From: Novosphingobium sp.
GTDB lineage: Bacteria; Pseudomonadota; Alphaproteobacteria; Sphingomonadales; Sphingomonadaceae
Length of the DNA: 25,815 bases
Assembly: GCA_028697875.1 (NCBI GenBank)
Contig: JAQVEQ010000009.1
Coordinates: forward strand, 1-25,815
Direction: 5' to 3'
The notes below the pieces were generated by a model that saw only the letters and a program-made list of their open reading frames with translations, ran no database searches and was not told where the DNA came from. This document shows positions 1-6,938 of the stretch, piece by piece (the stretch's first letter is position 1; every line of letters starts with the position of its first letter). Made by a program: the position numbers and the translations under genes.

Positions 1-860
1 AACTGGTGGCGCAGGCGGGCGGCCGTTTCGACATGATCGAAGCCGTGGGCGCGCCGCTGCCGGTCCATGCGATCGCCCGGCTGATCGGCCTTCCCGAGGA
101 CGACTGGCGCGACATGCTGCGCTGGGCGACGGCCGCGATCACGCTGATGGGCGGCATGGCGGAACCGGCGGACGTGCCCCGGATCTTCGCCGAAGTGGGT
201 GAACTCGAAGCCTATCTGGAAGACCGCATCAACCGTCGCCGGGCCGGTGAAACGCAGGGCGAGGAAGACGATGTCCTGTCGATCATCTGCCGGGCGCTCG
301 ACAGCGGCGAGATCGCGATGTGGGAAGCCAAGGGGCTGGCCTTCCAGCTGGTCGCGGGCGGCGGCGATACGACCGTGGCCCTGATCGCGGCCGTGACCCG
401 GCGGCTGGCGGAACATTTCTCGTTCCAGGAAAGCCTGCGCGACGATGCGGGCGGCGGGCTGCGCGCCTTTATCGAGGAAACCCTGCGGCTCGACGGACCG
501 GGCATCGGCAACAACCGCCGGGTAACCCGGGCGTGCGAGATCGGCGGCATCGCGATCCCCGAGGATGCGACCTTGACCTTGCTGTGGGGCTCCGCCAACC
601 GCGACGAGGCGCTGTTCGATGACCCGGACAGCTTCGATCCGTCGCGCGCCAACCTGCGCAAGCATGTGGCGTTCGGCAACGGTGTGCACTTGTGCCTCGG
701 CGCGACGCTGGCCCGGCTGGAAACCTTCGCGGTCCTTCGGGCGCTGCTCGACCTCGACGGGCGGATCGCGCTGGCCTGCGGGCAGGAGGATATCCGGCGG
801 ACGCCAAGCTTTGCCATTCGCGCACTGCAGGGCTTGCCGGTGGCGATTACCCCGGCCTGA
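1..860 (+). CDS. Cytochrome P450, C-terminal part (5' end outside window)
   Basis: This is a haem-thiolate monooxygenase that would hydroxylate a small hydrophobic substrate using electrons from a ferredoxin and ferredoxin reductase, neither of which is in the window. The open frame enters from the left edge (codon CTG at 3-5), so the true start lies upstream; the GTG at 6 is only the first start-like codon. Visible landmarks in order are the I-helix oxygen-binding segment AGGGDTT, the K-helix ETLR (ExxR), and the haem loop FGNGVHLCLG with the ligand cysteine, followed by ATLARLE. About 285 residues remain of the usual 400 or so. No membrane anchor is visible, as expected for a soluble bacterial class I P450. 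A TetR gene follows 79 bases downstream on the same strand. The family is certain; the substrate is unknown, and a role on steroid-like or polycyclic compounds is suggested only by the neighbourhood. Confidence 0.93.
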   Translation, partial: LVAQAGGRFDMIEAVGAPLPVHAIARLIGLPEDDWRDMLRWATAAITLMGGMAEPADVPRIFAEVGELEAYLEDRINRRRAGETQGEEDDVLSIICRALDSGEIAMWEAKGLAFQLVAGGGDTTVALIAAVTRRLAEHFSFQESLRDDAGGGLRAFIEETLRLDGPGIGNNRRVTRACEIGGIAIPEDATLTLLWGSANRDEALFDDPDSFDPSRANLRKHVAFGNGVHLCLGATLARLETFAVLRALLDLDGRIALACGQEDIRRTPSFAIRALQGLPVAITPA

Positions 861-939
861 GCGGGAACCGGCCGGTACGGCGATCTTTTGCGATCCGGCG
901 GCGGGCTGGTAAGGCAGTCCGCCAAAAGGATCGTACTTT

Positions 940-1518
940 ATGCCGAAAACCGCCGCATTGCCCCGTCGCGAATCGAACAAGGCCCGCACGCGCGGGGCGA
1001 TCCTGCGCGCGGCGGCGGCCAGGTTTTCCGAAAAATCGATCAGCGACGCGACCATGGACGAAATTGCCGAGCAGGCGAAAGTCAGCCGGGCGACGCTGTT
1101 CAACTACTTCCCGAGCAAGGCCGAGATCGTCGGGGCGATCGTCGAGCAGATGGATGACGGGTTCATCGCCCAGATCGACCGCTATGCCGCCTCCGGCCTG
1201 CCCGTCGCCGCCCGGGTGGAGGAAATGTTCCGCGAGAGCGGCCGCAACCTCGAAAACCACTGGCGCGAATTCCGTCCGCTGGTCGGCATTTCGGAGCAGG
1301 GCTGGGGCGAAGATGTCGGCGCGCGGCGCTTCGCACGGCTGAACGAGGCTTTCCGGCGGCTGGTCCACGATGTGCCCGCGGCGGATCTCGTGACTTTCGC
1401 CGAAGTGCTGACCGGCACGTATATCGGTATCGTCCACAATTGGCGTTTCGAGTCGGACTATCCGCTCGAAGAACGGCTTGTGGCGGCGGCACGGCTGGTC
1501 ATGCGTTCCCTGCAATAG
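940..1518 (+). CDS. TetR-family transcriptional regulator
   Basis: This 192-residue protein has the standard TetR layout: an N-terminal helix-turn-helix DNA-binding domain at about residues 17-64 (TMDEIAEQAKVSRATLFNYF) and a helical ligand-binding domain after it. The start ATG at 940 is preceded by an AAAGGA ribosome-binding site with about 9 bases of spacing. The gene lies between the P450 and the amidohydrolase/Rieske/acyl-CoA dehydrogenase operon. The 85-base gap after it contains a perfect 14-bp palindrome (1566-1579) of TetR-operator type. It is therefore a good candidate to repress the downstream operon and release it when a pathway intermediate, perhaps an acyl-CoA, binds. That pairing is inference. 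The family call is firm; the ligand is unknown. Confidence 0.93.
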   Translation: MPKTAALPRRESNKARTRGAILRAAAARFSEKSISDATMDEIAEQAKVSRATLFNYFPSKAEIVGAIVEQMDDGFIAQIDRYAASGLPVAARVEEMFRESGRNLENHWREFRPLVGISEQGWGEDVGARRFARLNEAFRRLVHDVPAADLVTFAEVLTGTYIGIVHNWRFESDYPLEERLVAAARLVMRSLQ

Positions 1519-1519
1519 G

Positions 1520-1531
1520 CTGATCTATCAG
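1520..1531. promoter_or_regulatory. Short inverted repeat after the TetR gene
   Basis: The sequence CTGAT-CT-ATCAG starts one base after the TetR stop codon and is a perfect 5-bp inverted repeat with a 2-base spacer. The arms are too short for a terminator hairpin. It could be an auxiliary operator half-site pair 40 bases upstream of the 1566-1579 palindrome. It may also be chance. Confidence 0.3.
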
Positions 1532-1565
1532 GAAATATATGGCCTTGCTTTCTGCTGAAAAATAA

Positions 1566-1579
1566 TAGACTATAGTCTA
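1566..1579. promoter_or_regulatory. Perfect 14-bp palindrome overlapping a -10-like box; candidate TetR operator
   Basis: TAGACTATAGTCTA reads identically on both strands and sits 24 bases upstream of the amidohydrolase ATG, in an AT-rich stretch unusual for this GC-rich window. The hexamer TATAGT at 1571-1576 matches five of six positions of the sigma-70 -10 box and lies inside the palindrome, so a bound repressor would block RNA polymerase. I found no convincing -35 box. The nearest regulator is the TetR gene ending at 1518, which is the most likely binder. Palindrome and position are seen directly; the function is inferred. Confidence 0.65.
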
Positions 1580-1603
1580 AATTTTGATAGTGGGGAGAAG
1601 GCC

Positions 1604-2479
1604 ATGGGCCTGCCGAAAGATATCGGTGTCATCGACACCATGCTGGGTATTCCGACGCGGGAGGACCGCTCGGACTGGTACGCCAATTTCCGGCCGCTGC
1701 TGCGCGATGCGGAAAGCCTGCAGGCGTTCGAAATGCCGGCGCAGTACATGTTCCGGGGCGTGCCCGACATCGGCGCGGTCGACGATTATGTCGCCTGGAC
1801 GGTCGGGCAGATGGACAAGTACAATATCGACAAGGCGATGGTCGGGCTCGACGATCGCTGGTCGCAGACCGCGCTGGAGGCGAAGGAACGCTTTCCCGAC
1901 CGCTTCTTCTTCGACGTGCCCGCCGATCCCAACGGCGGGATGGAGGAAGTGCGCCGGATAAAGCGGCTGCACAGGGAATACGGGATCAAGGCGGTCAGCG
2001 TGTTCCCCTGCGGCACGTTCCCCCAGGTGGCGATCGACCACAAGTACATGTTCCCGCTCTACGCCACGTGCGTCGAGCTGGACATTCCGATGGTCATCAA
2101 TGCCGGCGTGCCCGGCCCGCGCGTGCCGATGTCGCCCCAGAAGGTCGAGCGGCTGGACGAAGTCTGCTGGTTCTTCCCCGACCTCCGGATCGTGATGCGC
2201 CACGGGGCGGAACCGTGGGACGACCTGGCGGTCAAGCTGATGCTGAAATGGCCGAACCTCTATTATTCGACCAGTGCCTTCGCCCCGCGTCACCTGCCGA
2301 AATCGATTATCAACTTCGCCAATACCCGCGGCGCGGACAAGGTGATCTACGCGGGTTACTTCCCAATGGGCCTCAGCCTCGAACGTATCTTCAAGGAACT
2401 GAACGACCTGCCGCTGAAGGACGAGGTCTGGCCCAAATTCCTGCGCGACAATGCGCGCCGTGTGTTCAAGCTGGATTGA
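1604..2479 (+). CDS. Amidohydrolase-2-fold protein with degenerate metal site
   Basis: This 291-residue protein has the TIM-barrel layout of the amidohydrolase-2 (ACMSD/gamma-resorcylate decarboxylase-like) family, including the strand motif with H200 (RHGAEPW) and the C-terminal NARRVFKL helix. Canonical members open with DTHxH, have a His after strand 5 and end with a GSD-P aspartate. Here the equivalents read DTMLG (residues 11-15), INAG (N166) and AGYFP (Y252/F253). Most metal-binding residues are thus replaced, so classical metal-dependent hydrolysis is doubtful. The ATG at 1604 has a strong GGGGAGAAGG ribosome-binding site. It is the first gene of an operon; the Rieske gene starts 11 bases after its stop. 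It might be a metal-independent lyase or hydratase, or a non-catalytic partner. The fold call is good; the function is unknown. Confidence 0.8.
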   Translation: MGLPKDIGVIDTMLGIPTREDRSDWYANFRPLLRDAESLQAFEMPAQYMFRGVPDIGAVDDYVAWTVGQMDKYNIDKAMVGLDDRWSQTALEAKERFPDRFFFDVPADPNGGMEEVRRIKRLHREYGIKAVSVFPCGTFPQVAIDHKYMFPLYATCVELDIPMVINAGVPGPRVPMSPQKVERLDEVCWFFPDLRIVMRHGAEPWDDLAVKLMLKWPNLYYSTSAFAPRHLPKSIINFANTRGADKVIYAGYFPMGLSLERIFKELNDLPLKDEVWPKFLRDNARRVFKLD

Positions 2480-2490
2480 GGAGACCGGCC

Positions 2491-3609
2491 ATGAGCGTAT
2501 CCGATACCCCTGTCACCGATGCCCGTACCGCCCCTGTCGCGACTTGGCAGATCGTCGGCGCGATGAGCCCCGAAGAACGCGCGGCCTGGCGCATGTCGGG
2601 CATCGAAAACGATGTCGGCCCCGTCGAACGTGGCGTGGACCGGATTCCGTTCGGGATGGGCTGGTACGCCGCCTGCTATTCCGACGAGATCGCAGTCGGC
2701 GAAGTCAAGCGCCTGCGCGCCTTCGGCAAGGAACTGGCCGTGTGGCGCGGCGAAGACGGCAAGGTCCGCGTGATCGACGCCTATTGCAAGCATCTGGGCG
2801 CCCATATGGCCTATGGCGGCAAGGTTCACGGCAACATGCTGGAATGCCCGTTCCATGCCTGGCGCTACGACGAGGAAGGCTCCGTCAAGGAGATCCCCTA
2901 TGCTCGCACGATCCCGCCGCAGGCCAAGCGCCCGTGCGGCGGCTGGCCGGCCGAGGAAGGCAGCGGTTTCGTCTGGTTCTGGTATCACCCCGAAGGTGCG
3001 CCGCCGGCGTGGGAGCGGGTCGATTTCCCCGAGGTCGGGGATGCCGAATGGACGGAGTTCGACCGCTACGACTGGATCGTCCACGCGCCATTGCAGTTCC
3101 TGGCGGAAAATTCGGCCGACCTGGCGCACTTCAAGTATGTCCACGGCACGGCGACGTTCCCGGAAGCCGACATCAAGTTCGACGGCATCCGCCGTCTCGG
3201 CGTGGTCGATGCCAAGCTCGGCACGCCCAAGGGTGAGGTCGAAGGACGCATTACCAATGCCAATATCGGGCCGGGCCAGGCGTGGACGCGCTTCTCCGGC
3301 ATTTCCGAAACGCTGCTGATCGCAGGCATGACGCCGATCGATCATGACGCGGTGCGGGTGCGGTTCGCCTTCACTCAGCCCAAGACCCAGGCCGAAGGGC
3401 CGATGGGCGGCCTGGCCAAGGCGCTGATCCGCGACATCATCAAGCAGTTCGATCAGGACAAGGTGGTGTGGGACCGGCAGAAGTTCGTCGAAAAGGCGCT
3501 GATCTGCGATGGCGACGGCCCGATCGGCGATTTCCGCCGCTGGTACTACCAGTTCTACGTCGAGTGGGGTGGGCAGGGCGGTCCGCCGCAGGCCCTGGCA
3601 GCCGAGTAG
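2491..3609 (+). CDS. Rieske non-haem iron oxygenase, KshA-like terminal oxygenase
   Basis: This 372-residue oxygenase component would hydroxylate a substrate using O2 and electrons from a separate reductase that is not in the window. The Rieske [2Fe-2S] motif is complete: C99-K-H101, then C119-P-F-H122. The mononuclear iron site shows N207, H213 and H218 (DLAHFKYVH) and probably D323 (FDQDKVVWDRQKF). The C-terminal block GPIGDFRRWYYQFYV closely resembles 3-ketosteroid 9-alpha-hydroxylase KshA as I recall it, which is the best steroid clue in the window. The ATG at 2491 follows a GAGGAGA site. The gene sits between the amidohydrolase-fold gene and the acyl-CoA dehydrogenase pair, 7 bases before the next ATG. 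Other KshA-like enzymes act on other polycyclic or terpenoid substrates, so the substrate is inferred. Confidence 0.88.
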   Translation: MSVSDTPVTDARTAPVATWQIVGAMSPEERAAWRMSGIENDVGPVERGVDRIPFGMGWYAACYSDEIAVGEVKRLRAFGKELAVWRGEDGKVRVIDAYCKHLGAHMAYGGKVHGNMLECPFHAWRYDEEGSVKEIPYARTIPPQAKRPCGGWPAEEGSGFVWFWYHPEGAPPAWERVDFPEVGDAEWTEFDRYDWIVHAPLQFLAENSADLAHFKYVHGTATFPEADIKFDGIRRLGVVDAKLGTPKGEVEGRITNANIGPGQAWTRFSGISETLLIAGMTPIDHDAVRVRFAFTQPKTQAEGPMGGLAKALIRDIIKQFDQDKVVWDRQKFVEKALICDGDGPIGDFRRWYYQFYVEWGGQGGPPQALAAE

Positions 3610-3616
3610 CCGCCAG

Positions 3617-4741
3617 ATGCAGTTCACCTTTTCCGAAGAAGAGACGCTGCTCCAGCAGAGTGTCTCCGGCTTCCTTGCAAGCCATGCCGGTTCCGCAGCC
3701 ATTCGCAAGGCGATGGAGGACGACGGGGCCGGCTACGACCCGGCACTGTGGCGGGCCACGATGGACGAAATGGGGCTGGGCGGCATTGCCTTGCCCCCCC
3801 GTCATGGCGGTGCGGAGATGGGGCAGGTCGGCCTGGCCATCGTGATGATGGAAATGGGGCGCGTACTCTTGCCGTCGCCCTATTTCTCCAGCGTCGGCAT
3901 GGCCGCGCAGGCGATTGCCCTGGCCGGGACGGATGCGCAGCAGGACGCCTTGCTGCCAGGGATCGTGAGCGGGGAAACCATTGCCGCCATGGCGTGGCGC
4001 GGAACCGGACGGGGGCAGGCCCCGGCTGCGCGGCTGGACGATGGCCTGCGCCTGACCGGGGCGGCAGGTTTCGTCCCCTTCGGTCACGCGGCGGACCTGC
4101 TGGTCGTCGCCGCGCAGCGCGACGGCGGCGGGATCGCGCTTGCCGCACTGCCTGCCGATATGCCGGGCATTGCCGTCGAACGGCATGTCTCGATGGACCT
4201 GACCCGGCCGCTTTCCACCGTCCGGTTCGACAATGTGGCCTTGTTGCAGGAGCACGTTCTCGGTTCGGGTGGCGATGCCTCTGCCGCGTTGGCCCGCACT
4301 CTCGACCTTGCGCGGATCGCACTCGCCGCCGAACAGGCGGGCGGGGCGGAGGCCGTGCTCGACCTGACAGTCGCCTATACCAAGGACCGGGTCCAGTTCG
4401 GGCGGCCCATCGGCAGCTTCCAGGCGCTCAAGCATCGCATGGCGGACATGATGGTCGAAGTCGAAACGGCCAGGACCGCCGCCTATTATTCGGCCTGCAT
4501 CGTGGACGAGGGATCGGACGAGCTGGAGGAAGCCGCCGCCATTGCCGCCTCCTATTGTTCGGAAGCTTTCATGGACTGCGCGGGTAACGCGATCCAGTTG
4601 CATGGCGGGATCGGCTTTACCTGGGAGCACGATGCCCATCTCTATTTCAAGCGCGCGCGCGCCGATGCCGTGCTGCTGGACGATGCGGCCAGCCAGCGCG
4701 AACGGATCGCCGGCATGATCGGCCTGGAAAGGGCGGCCTGA
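3617..4741 (+). CDS. Acyl-CoA dehydrogenase family subunit (first of a pair)
   Basis: This 374-residue FAD-dependent acyl-CoA dehydrogenase-fold protein has the N-terminal helical domain (FSEEETLLQQSVSGFLASH) and a C-terminal domain with RVQFGRPIGSFQALKHRMADM, the usual FAD/dimer contact motif. The end reads LHGGIGFTWEHDAHLYFKRA. The middle-domain substrate signature seen in its neighbour (YSEPNAGSDL) is missing; the corresponding region is low in recognisable motif. The pattern resembles the heteromeric FadE pairs of steroid side-chain degradation (ChsE1/ChsE2-like), in which the two chains have split functional residues. Its stop overlaps the start of the next gene by one base (TGATG), implying translational coupling. 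The start ATG at 3617 was chosen over earlier in-frame codons because those lie inside the Rieske gene. Substrate unknown. Confidence 0.9.
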   Translation: MQFTFSEEETLLQQSVSGFLASHAGSAAIRKAMEDDGAGYDPALWRATMDEMGLGGIALPPRHGGAEMGQVGLAIVMMEMGRVLLPSPYFSSVGMAAQAIALAGTDAQQDALLPGIVSGETIAAMAWRGTGRGQAPAARLDDGLRLTGAAGFVPFGHAADLLVVAAQRDGGGIALAALPADMPGIAVERHVSMDLTRPLSTVRFDNVALLQEHVLGSGGDASAALARTLDLARIALAAEQAGGAEAVLDLTVAYTKDRVQFGRPIGSFQALKHRMADMMVEVETARTAAYYSACIVDEGSDELEEAAAIAASYCSEAFMDCAGNAIQLHGGIGFTWEHDAHLYFKRARADAVLLDDAASQRERIAGMIGLERAA

Positions 4742-5925
4742 TGCGCACCGGATTTACGCCCGAACAGGAAGAGTTCCGCGTCGAAGTGGCGGGCTGGCTG
4801 GACGAACAGCTTTCGGGGCCTTTCGCCGCCATCCGCAACCTATCGAGCATGAGCGCCATGATCCCCGAACGCCGCGCCTGGGAAACGGCGCTGGGCGAAG
4901 CGGGCTGGAGCGCGATCGGCTGGCCCGAGCAGTACGGCGGGCGCGGGGCGAACATCGCCGAACAGGTGATCTTTGCCGAGGAATACGCCCGCGCGGGTGC
5001 GCCGGGCCGGATCGGTCACATCGGCGTGACCTTGGCCGGGCCGACGCTGATCCATTTCGGCAGCGAGGAGCAGAAGCGGCGCTTCCTGCCTCCGATCCTC
5101 AAGGGCGAGGAACTGTGGGCCCAGGGCTATTCGGAGCCCAATGCCGGTTCCGACCTGTCCAACATCCGCACCAAGGCGCGGCTGGACGATGGCCCCAACG
5201 GCCCCGAATGGGTGATCGAGGGGCAGAAGATCTGGACCAGCCTTGCCCAGCACGCCCAATGGATCTTCGTCCTGTGCCGCACCGAGGAGGGCAGCGTCGG
5301 GCCGAAGGGGCTTTCGTTCCTGCTGGTCCCGCTCGACCAGCCGGGCGTGACCCTGCGCCCCATCCGGCAGATGACCGGCGATGCGGAATTCAACGAAACC
5401 TTCTTCGACGGGGCCCGCACGGCGGCAGCCAATGTCGTCGGCCAGCCCGGCGAAGGCTGGAAAGTCGCCATGGGGCTGCTCTCGCACGAACGCGGCGCCT
5501 CATCGCTGGCGATCCAGATGACTTTCCGCAACGAGCTGCAGAAGGTGATCGACGCGGCCAACGCCAATGGCGCGGCGCAGGACCCGCTGATCCGCCAGCG
5601 CATCGCCACGGCCCATGCCGGGCTCAAGCTGATGCGATTCAATGCCCTGCGTACCTTGTCGAAGGGCGATAACGAAATGCTCTCGCGCGAGGCGTTCATT
5701 CACAAGATCTACTGGGGCACCTGGCACAAGAAGCTGGGCGAACTGGCGATGGACGTCATGGGCGCGCCGGGCCTGATCGCACCGGGGCCGGACTACGCGT
5801 TCGACGTCCTGCCGCACCTCTATCTCTACACCCGGTCGGAAACGATCCATGGCGGGACCAACCAGATCCAGCGCAATATCATTGCCGAACGCGGGCTGGG
5901 CCTGCCGCGCGAGCCGCGCGGCTGA
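4741..5925 (+). CDS. Acyl-CoA dehydrogenase family subunit (second of a pair)
   Basis: This 394-residue protein carries the middle-domain signature YSEPNAGSDLSNIRTKA that contacts FAD and acyl-CoA, and the C-terminal IHGGTNQIQRNIIAERGLG segment. The YEGT glutamate that serves as base in medium-chain enzymes is replaced (HGGT), so the base, if present, must be elsewhere, as in some other family members. The RxxFG motif of the C-terminal domain, present in the upstream gene, is absent here. The complementary motif loss and the one-base overlap argue for an obligate heteromer introducing a double bond into a CoA-activated substrate. It is the last gene of the operon; a GC-rich hairpin lies at its very end and the convergent SDR gene ends 16 bases later. 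Confidence 0.92.
   Translation: MRTGFTPEQEEFRVEVAGWLDEQLSGPFAAIRNLSSMSAMIPERRAWETALGEAGWSAIGWPEQYGGRGANIAEQVIFAEEYARAGAPGRIGHIGVTLAGPTLIHFGSEEQKRRFLPPILKGEELWAQGYSEPNAGSDLSNIRTKARLDDGPNGPEWVIEGQKIWTSLAQHAQWIFVLCRTEEGSVGPKGLSFLLVPLDQPGVTLRPIRQMTGDAEFNETFFDGARTAAANVVGQPGEGWKVAMGLLSHERGASSLAIQMTFRNELQKVIDAANANGAAQDPLIRQRIATAHAGLKLMRFNALRTLSKGDNEMLSREAFIHKIYWGTWHKKLGELAMDVMGAPGLIAPGPDYAFDVLPHLYLYTRSETIHGGTNQIQRNIIAERGLGLPREPRG
5904..5922. terminator. GC hairpin at the convergent end of the oxygenase operon
   Basis: GCCGCGCG-AGC-CGCGCGGC forms a perfect 8-bp stem with a 3-base loop and ends directly before the TGA of the second acyl-CoA dehydrogenase. It sits at the tail-to-tail junction with the SDR gene, where a shared terminator would be expected. 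There is no T-tract on either side, and GC-rich coding DNA can form such hairpins by chance, so termination is only plausible. Confidence 0.4.
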
Positions 5926-5941
5926 CCCGATGGTGCGGTGC

Positions 5942-6793
5942 CTACCCCTGTTCGCCGGCGAGTTCCCGCTGTCCGTCGAGTGTGCGGACGGCAATGCCCA
6001 GTTCCGCCAGCAGGGGCAGGCTGACCGCGCGGCGGCCGGACAGTTCGTTTGCCGGGCGCGAGCACAGGGCCAGCGCGGCTTCGGCCATGGCCTCGACCGG
6101 TTCGAGATGGGTGCCGCCGCCGAGATCGGCGACCTTGACCGCCCCTTCGCTGGCGACCGCCTCGACCGGGGCGAGCGTGTTGACTGCGATGGCGTAGGGG
6201 GCGAGTTCCGCCGCCATGCCGGTCGCCATGCGTTCGGTCGCGGCCTTGGTCGCGCCGTAAAGCGTCGGCCCGCCGTGCTGGTGGAACTGGACGTAGCGGT
6301 CCGTGGGATCGAACGGAGCGGGGCCGGGATGGGCGGACGTGCCGCTGGAAATGTCGAGGATCCAGCCGCCGCCCTGTTCGATCATTCCCGGCACGACCGC
6401 GCTGGCAAGGTCGAGCGGGGCCATGACGTTGACTTCGAAGGCCAGCCGGAGGTGCCGCTCGGCATGTTTGTGAGTCGGACCGAAACGGGCCCAGGCGGCA
6501 TTGTTGACGAGAATGTCCACGCGGCCGAACCGGGCGAGCGTCTGTTCCACGATGGCCCGGCGCTGGTCGGGCTGGGACAGGTCGGCCACGATCGCCAGGC
6601 ATTCGCCGCCCGCCGCCTCGATCCGTTCCTGCGTGGTGCGCAGAGAGCCCGCGAGCTTGCCGTCTTCTTCCATGGTCCGCGCGGTGATCGCGACCCGGGC
6701 CCCTTCCGCTGCAAAGCGCGTGGCAATGGCCGCGCCGATTCCGCGGCTTGCGCCGGTGACGATGGCGATCCTATCCTTCAGCGTGCCCGGCAC
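5942..6793 (-). CDS. Short-chain dehydrogenase/reductase (SDR)
   Basis: This 283-residue classical SDR would interconvert an alcohol and a ketone with NAD(P). The nucleotide-binding TGASRGIG (residues 13-20), the structural NNA (97-99), the serine at about 149-150 (DISSG) and the catalytic Y179-G-A-T-K183 are all intact. The start is GTG at 6793, supported by an excellent GGAAGGAGG ribosome-binding site seven bases upstream. It is transcribed away from the acyl-CoA ligase gene across an AT-rich intergenic region, and converges on the acyl-CoA dehydrogenase operon. In context it could oxidise a hydroxysteroid-type or beta-hydroxyacyl-CoA substrate. It is somewhat longer than the usual 250 residues, with extra sequence between the serine and tyrosine (about 151-178) that would shape the substrate pocket. 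Confidence 0.93.
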   Translation of the reverse strand: MPGTLKDRIAIVTGASRGIGAAIATRFAAEGARVAITARTMEEDGKLAGSLRTTQERIEAAGGECLAIVADLSQPDQRRAIVEQTLARFGRVDILVNNAAWARFGPTHKHAERHLRLAFEVNVMAPLDLASAVVPGMIEQGGGWILDISSGTSAHPGPAPFDPTDRYVQFHQHGGPTLYGATKAATERMATGMAAELAPYAIAVNTLAPVEAVASEGAVKVADLGGGTHLEPVEAMAEAALALCSRPANELSGRRAVSLPLLAELGIAVRTLDGQRELAGEQG

Positions 6794-6938
6794 CTGTCGG
6801 CCTCCTTCCCGGTTATGTCCTTGTGGCGGGCATTTGACCGGAAACGGGCCGCCGTGTCAACGGGAAATGTTATATAAATGTTTGATTTAAAAAGATAAAA
6901 ACGCATTTCCGAGATCTGGAAAGGGGAGTAACCTGAGC
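6794..6938. promoter_or_regulatory. Divergent promoter region between SDR and acyl-CoA ligase genes
   Basis: These 145 bases separate the two divergent starts. The centre holds a markedly AT-rich tract at about 6867-6908 that includes the 8-bp palindrome TTATATAA (6870-6877) and two copies of AAATGTT flanking ATA. This is the natural place for overlapping promoters and an operator, but no -35/-10 pair with correct spacing could be assigned with confidence on either strand. The strong Shine-Dalgarno sites for both genes lie at the two edges. Confidence 0.5.

Noticed and set aside
867..876. ACCGGCCGGT palindrome after the P450 gene
   Set aside because: Ten GC-rich symmetric bases are common by chance here; no pairing arms, T-tract or repeat copy supports a role.
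2068..2490. N-terminal extension of the Rieske gene
   Set aside because: The extension lies inside the amidohydrolase-fold gene in another frame and has shadow-like composition; ATG 2491 has a good ribosome-binding site.
6834..6860. TTGAC...GTCAA inverted repeat upstream of the SDR gene
   Set aside because: Five-base arms with a 17-base spacer are too weak to claim as an operator; mentioned only as part of the intergenic region.
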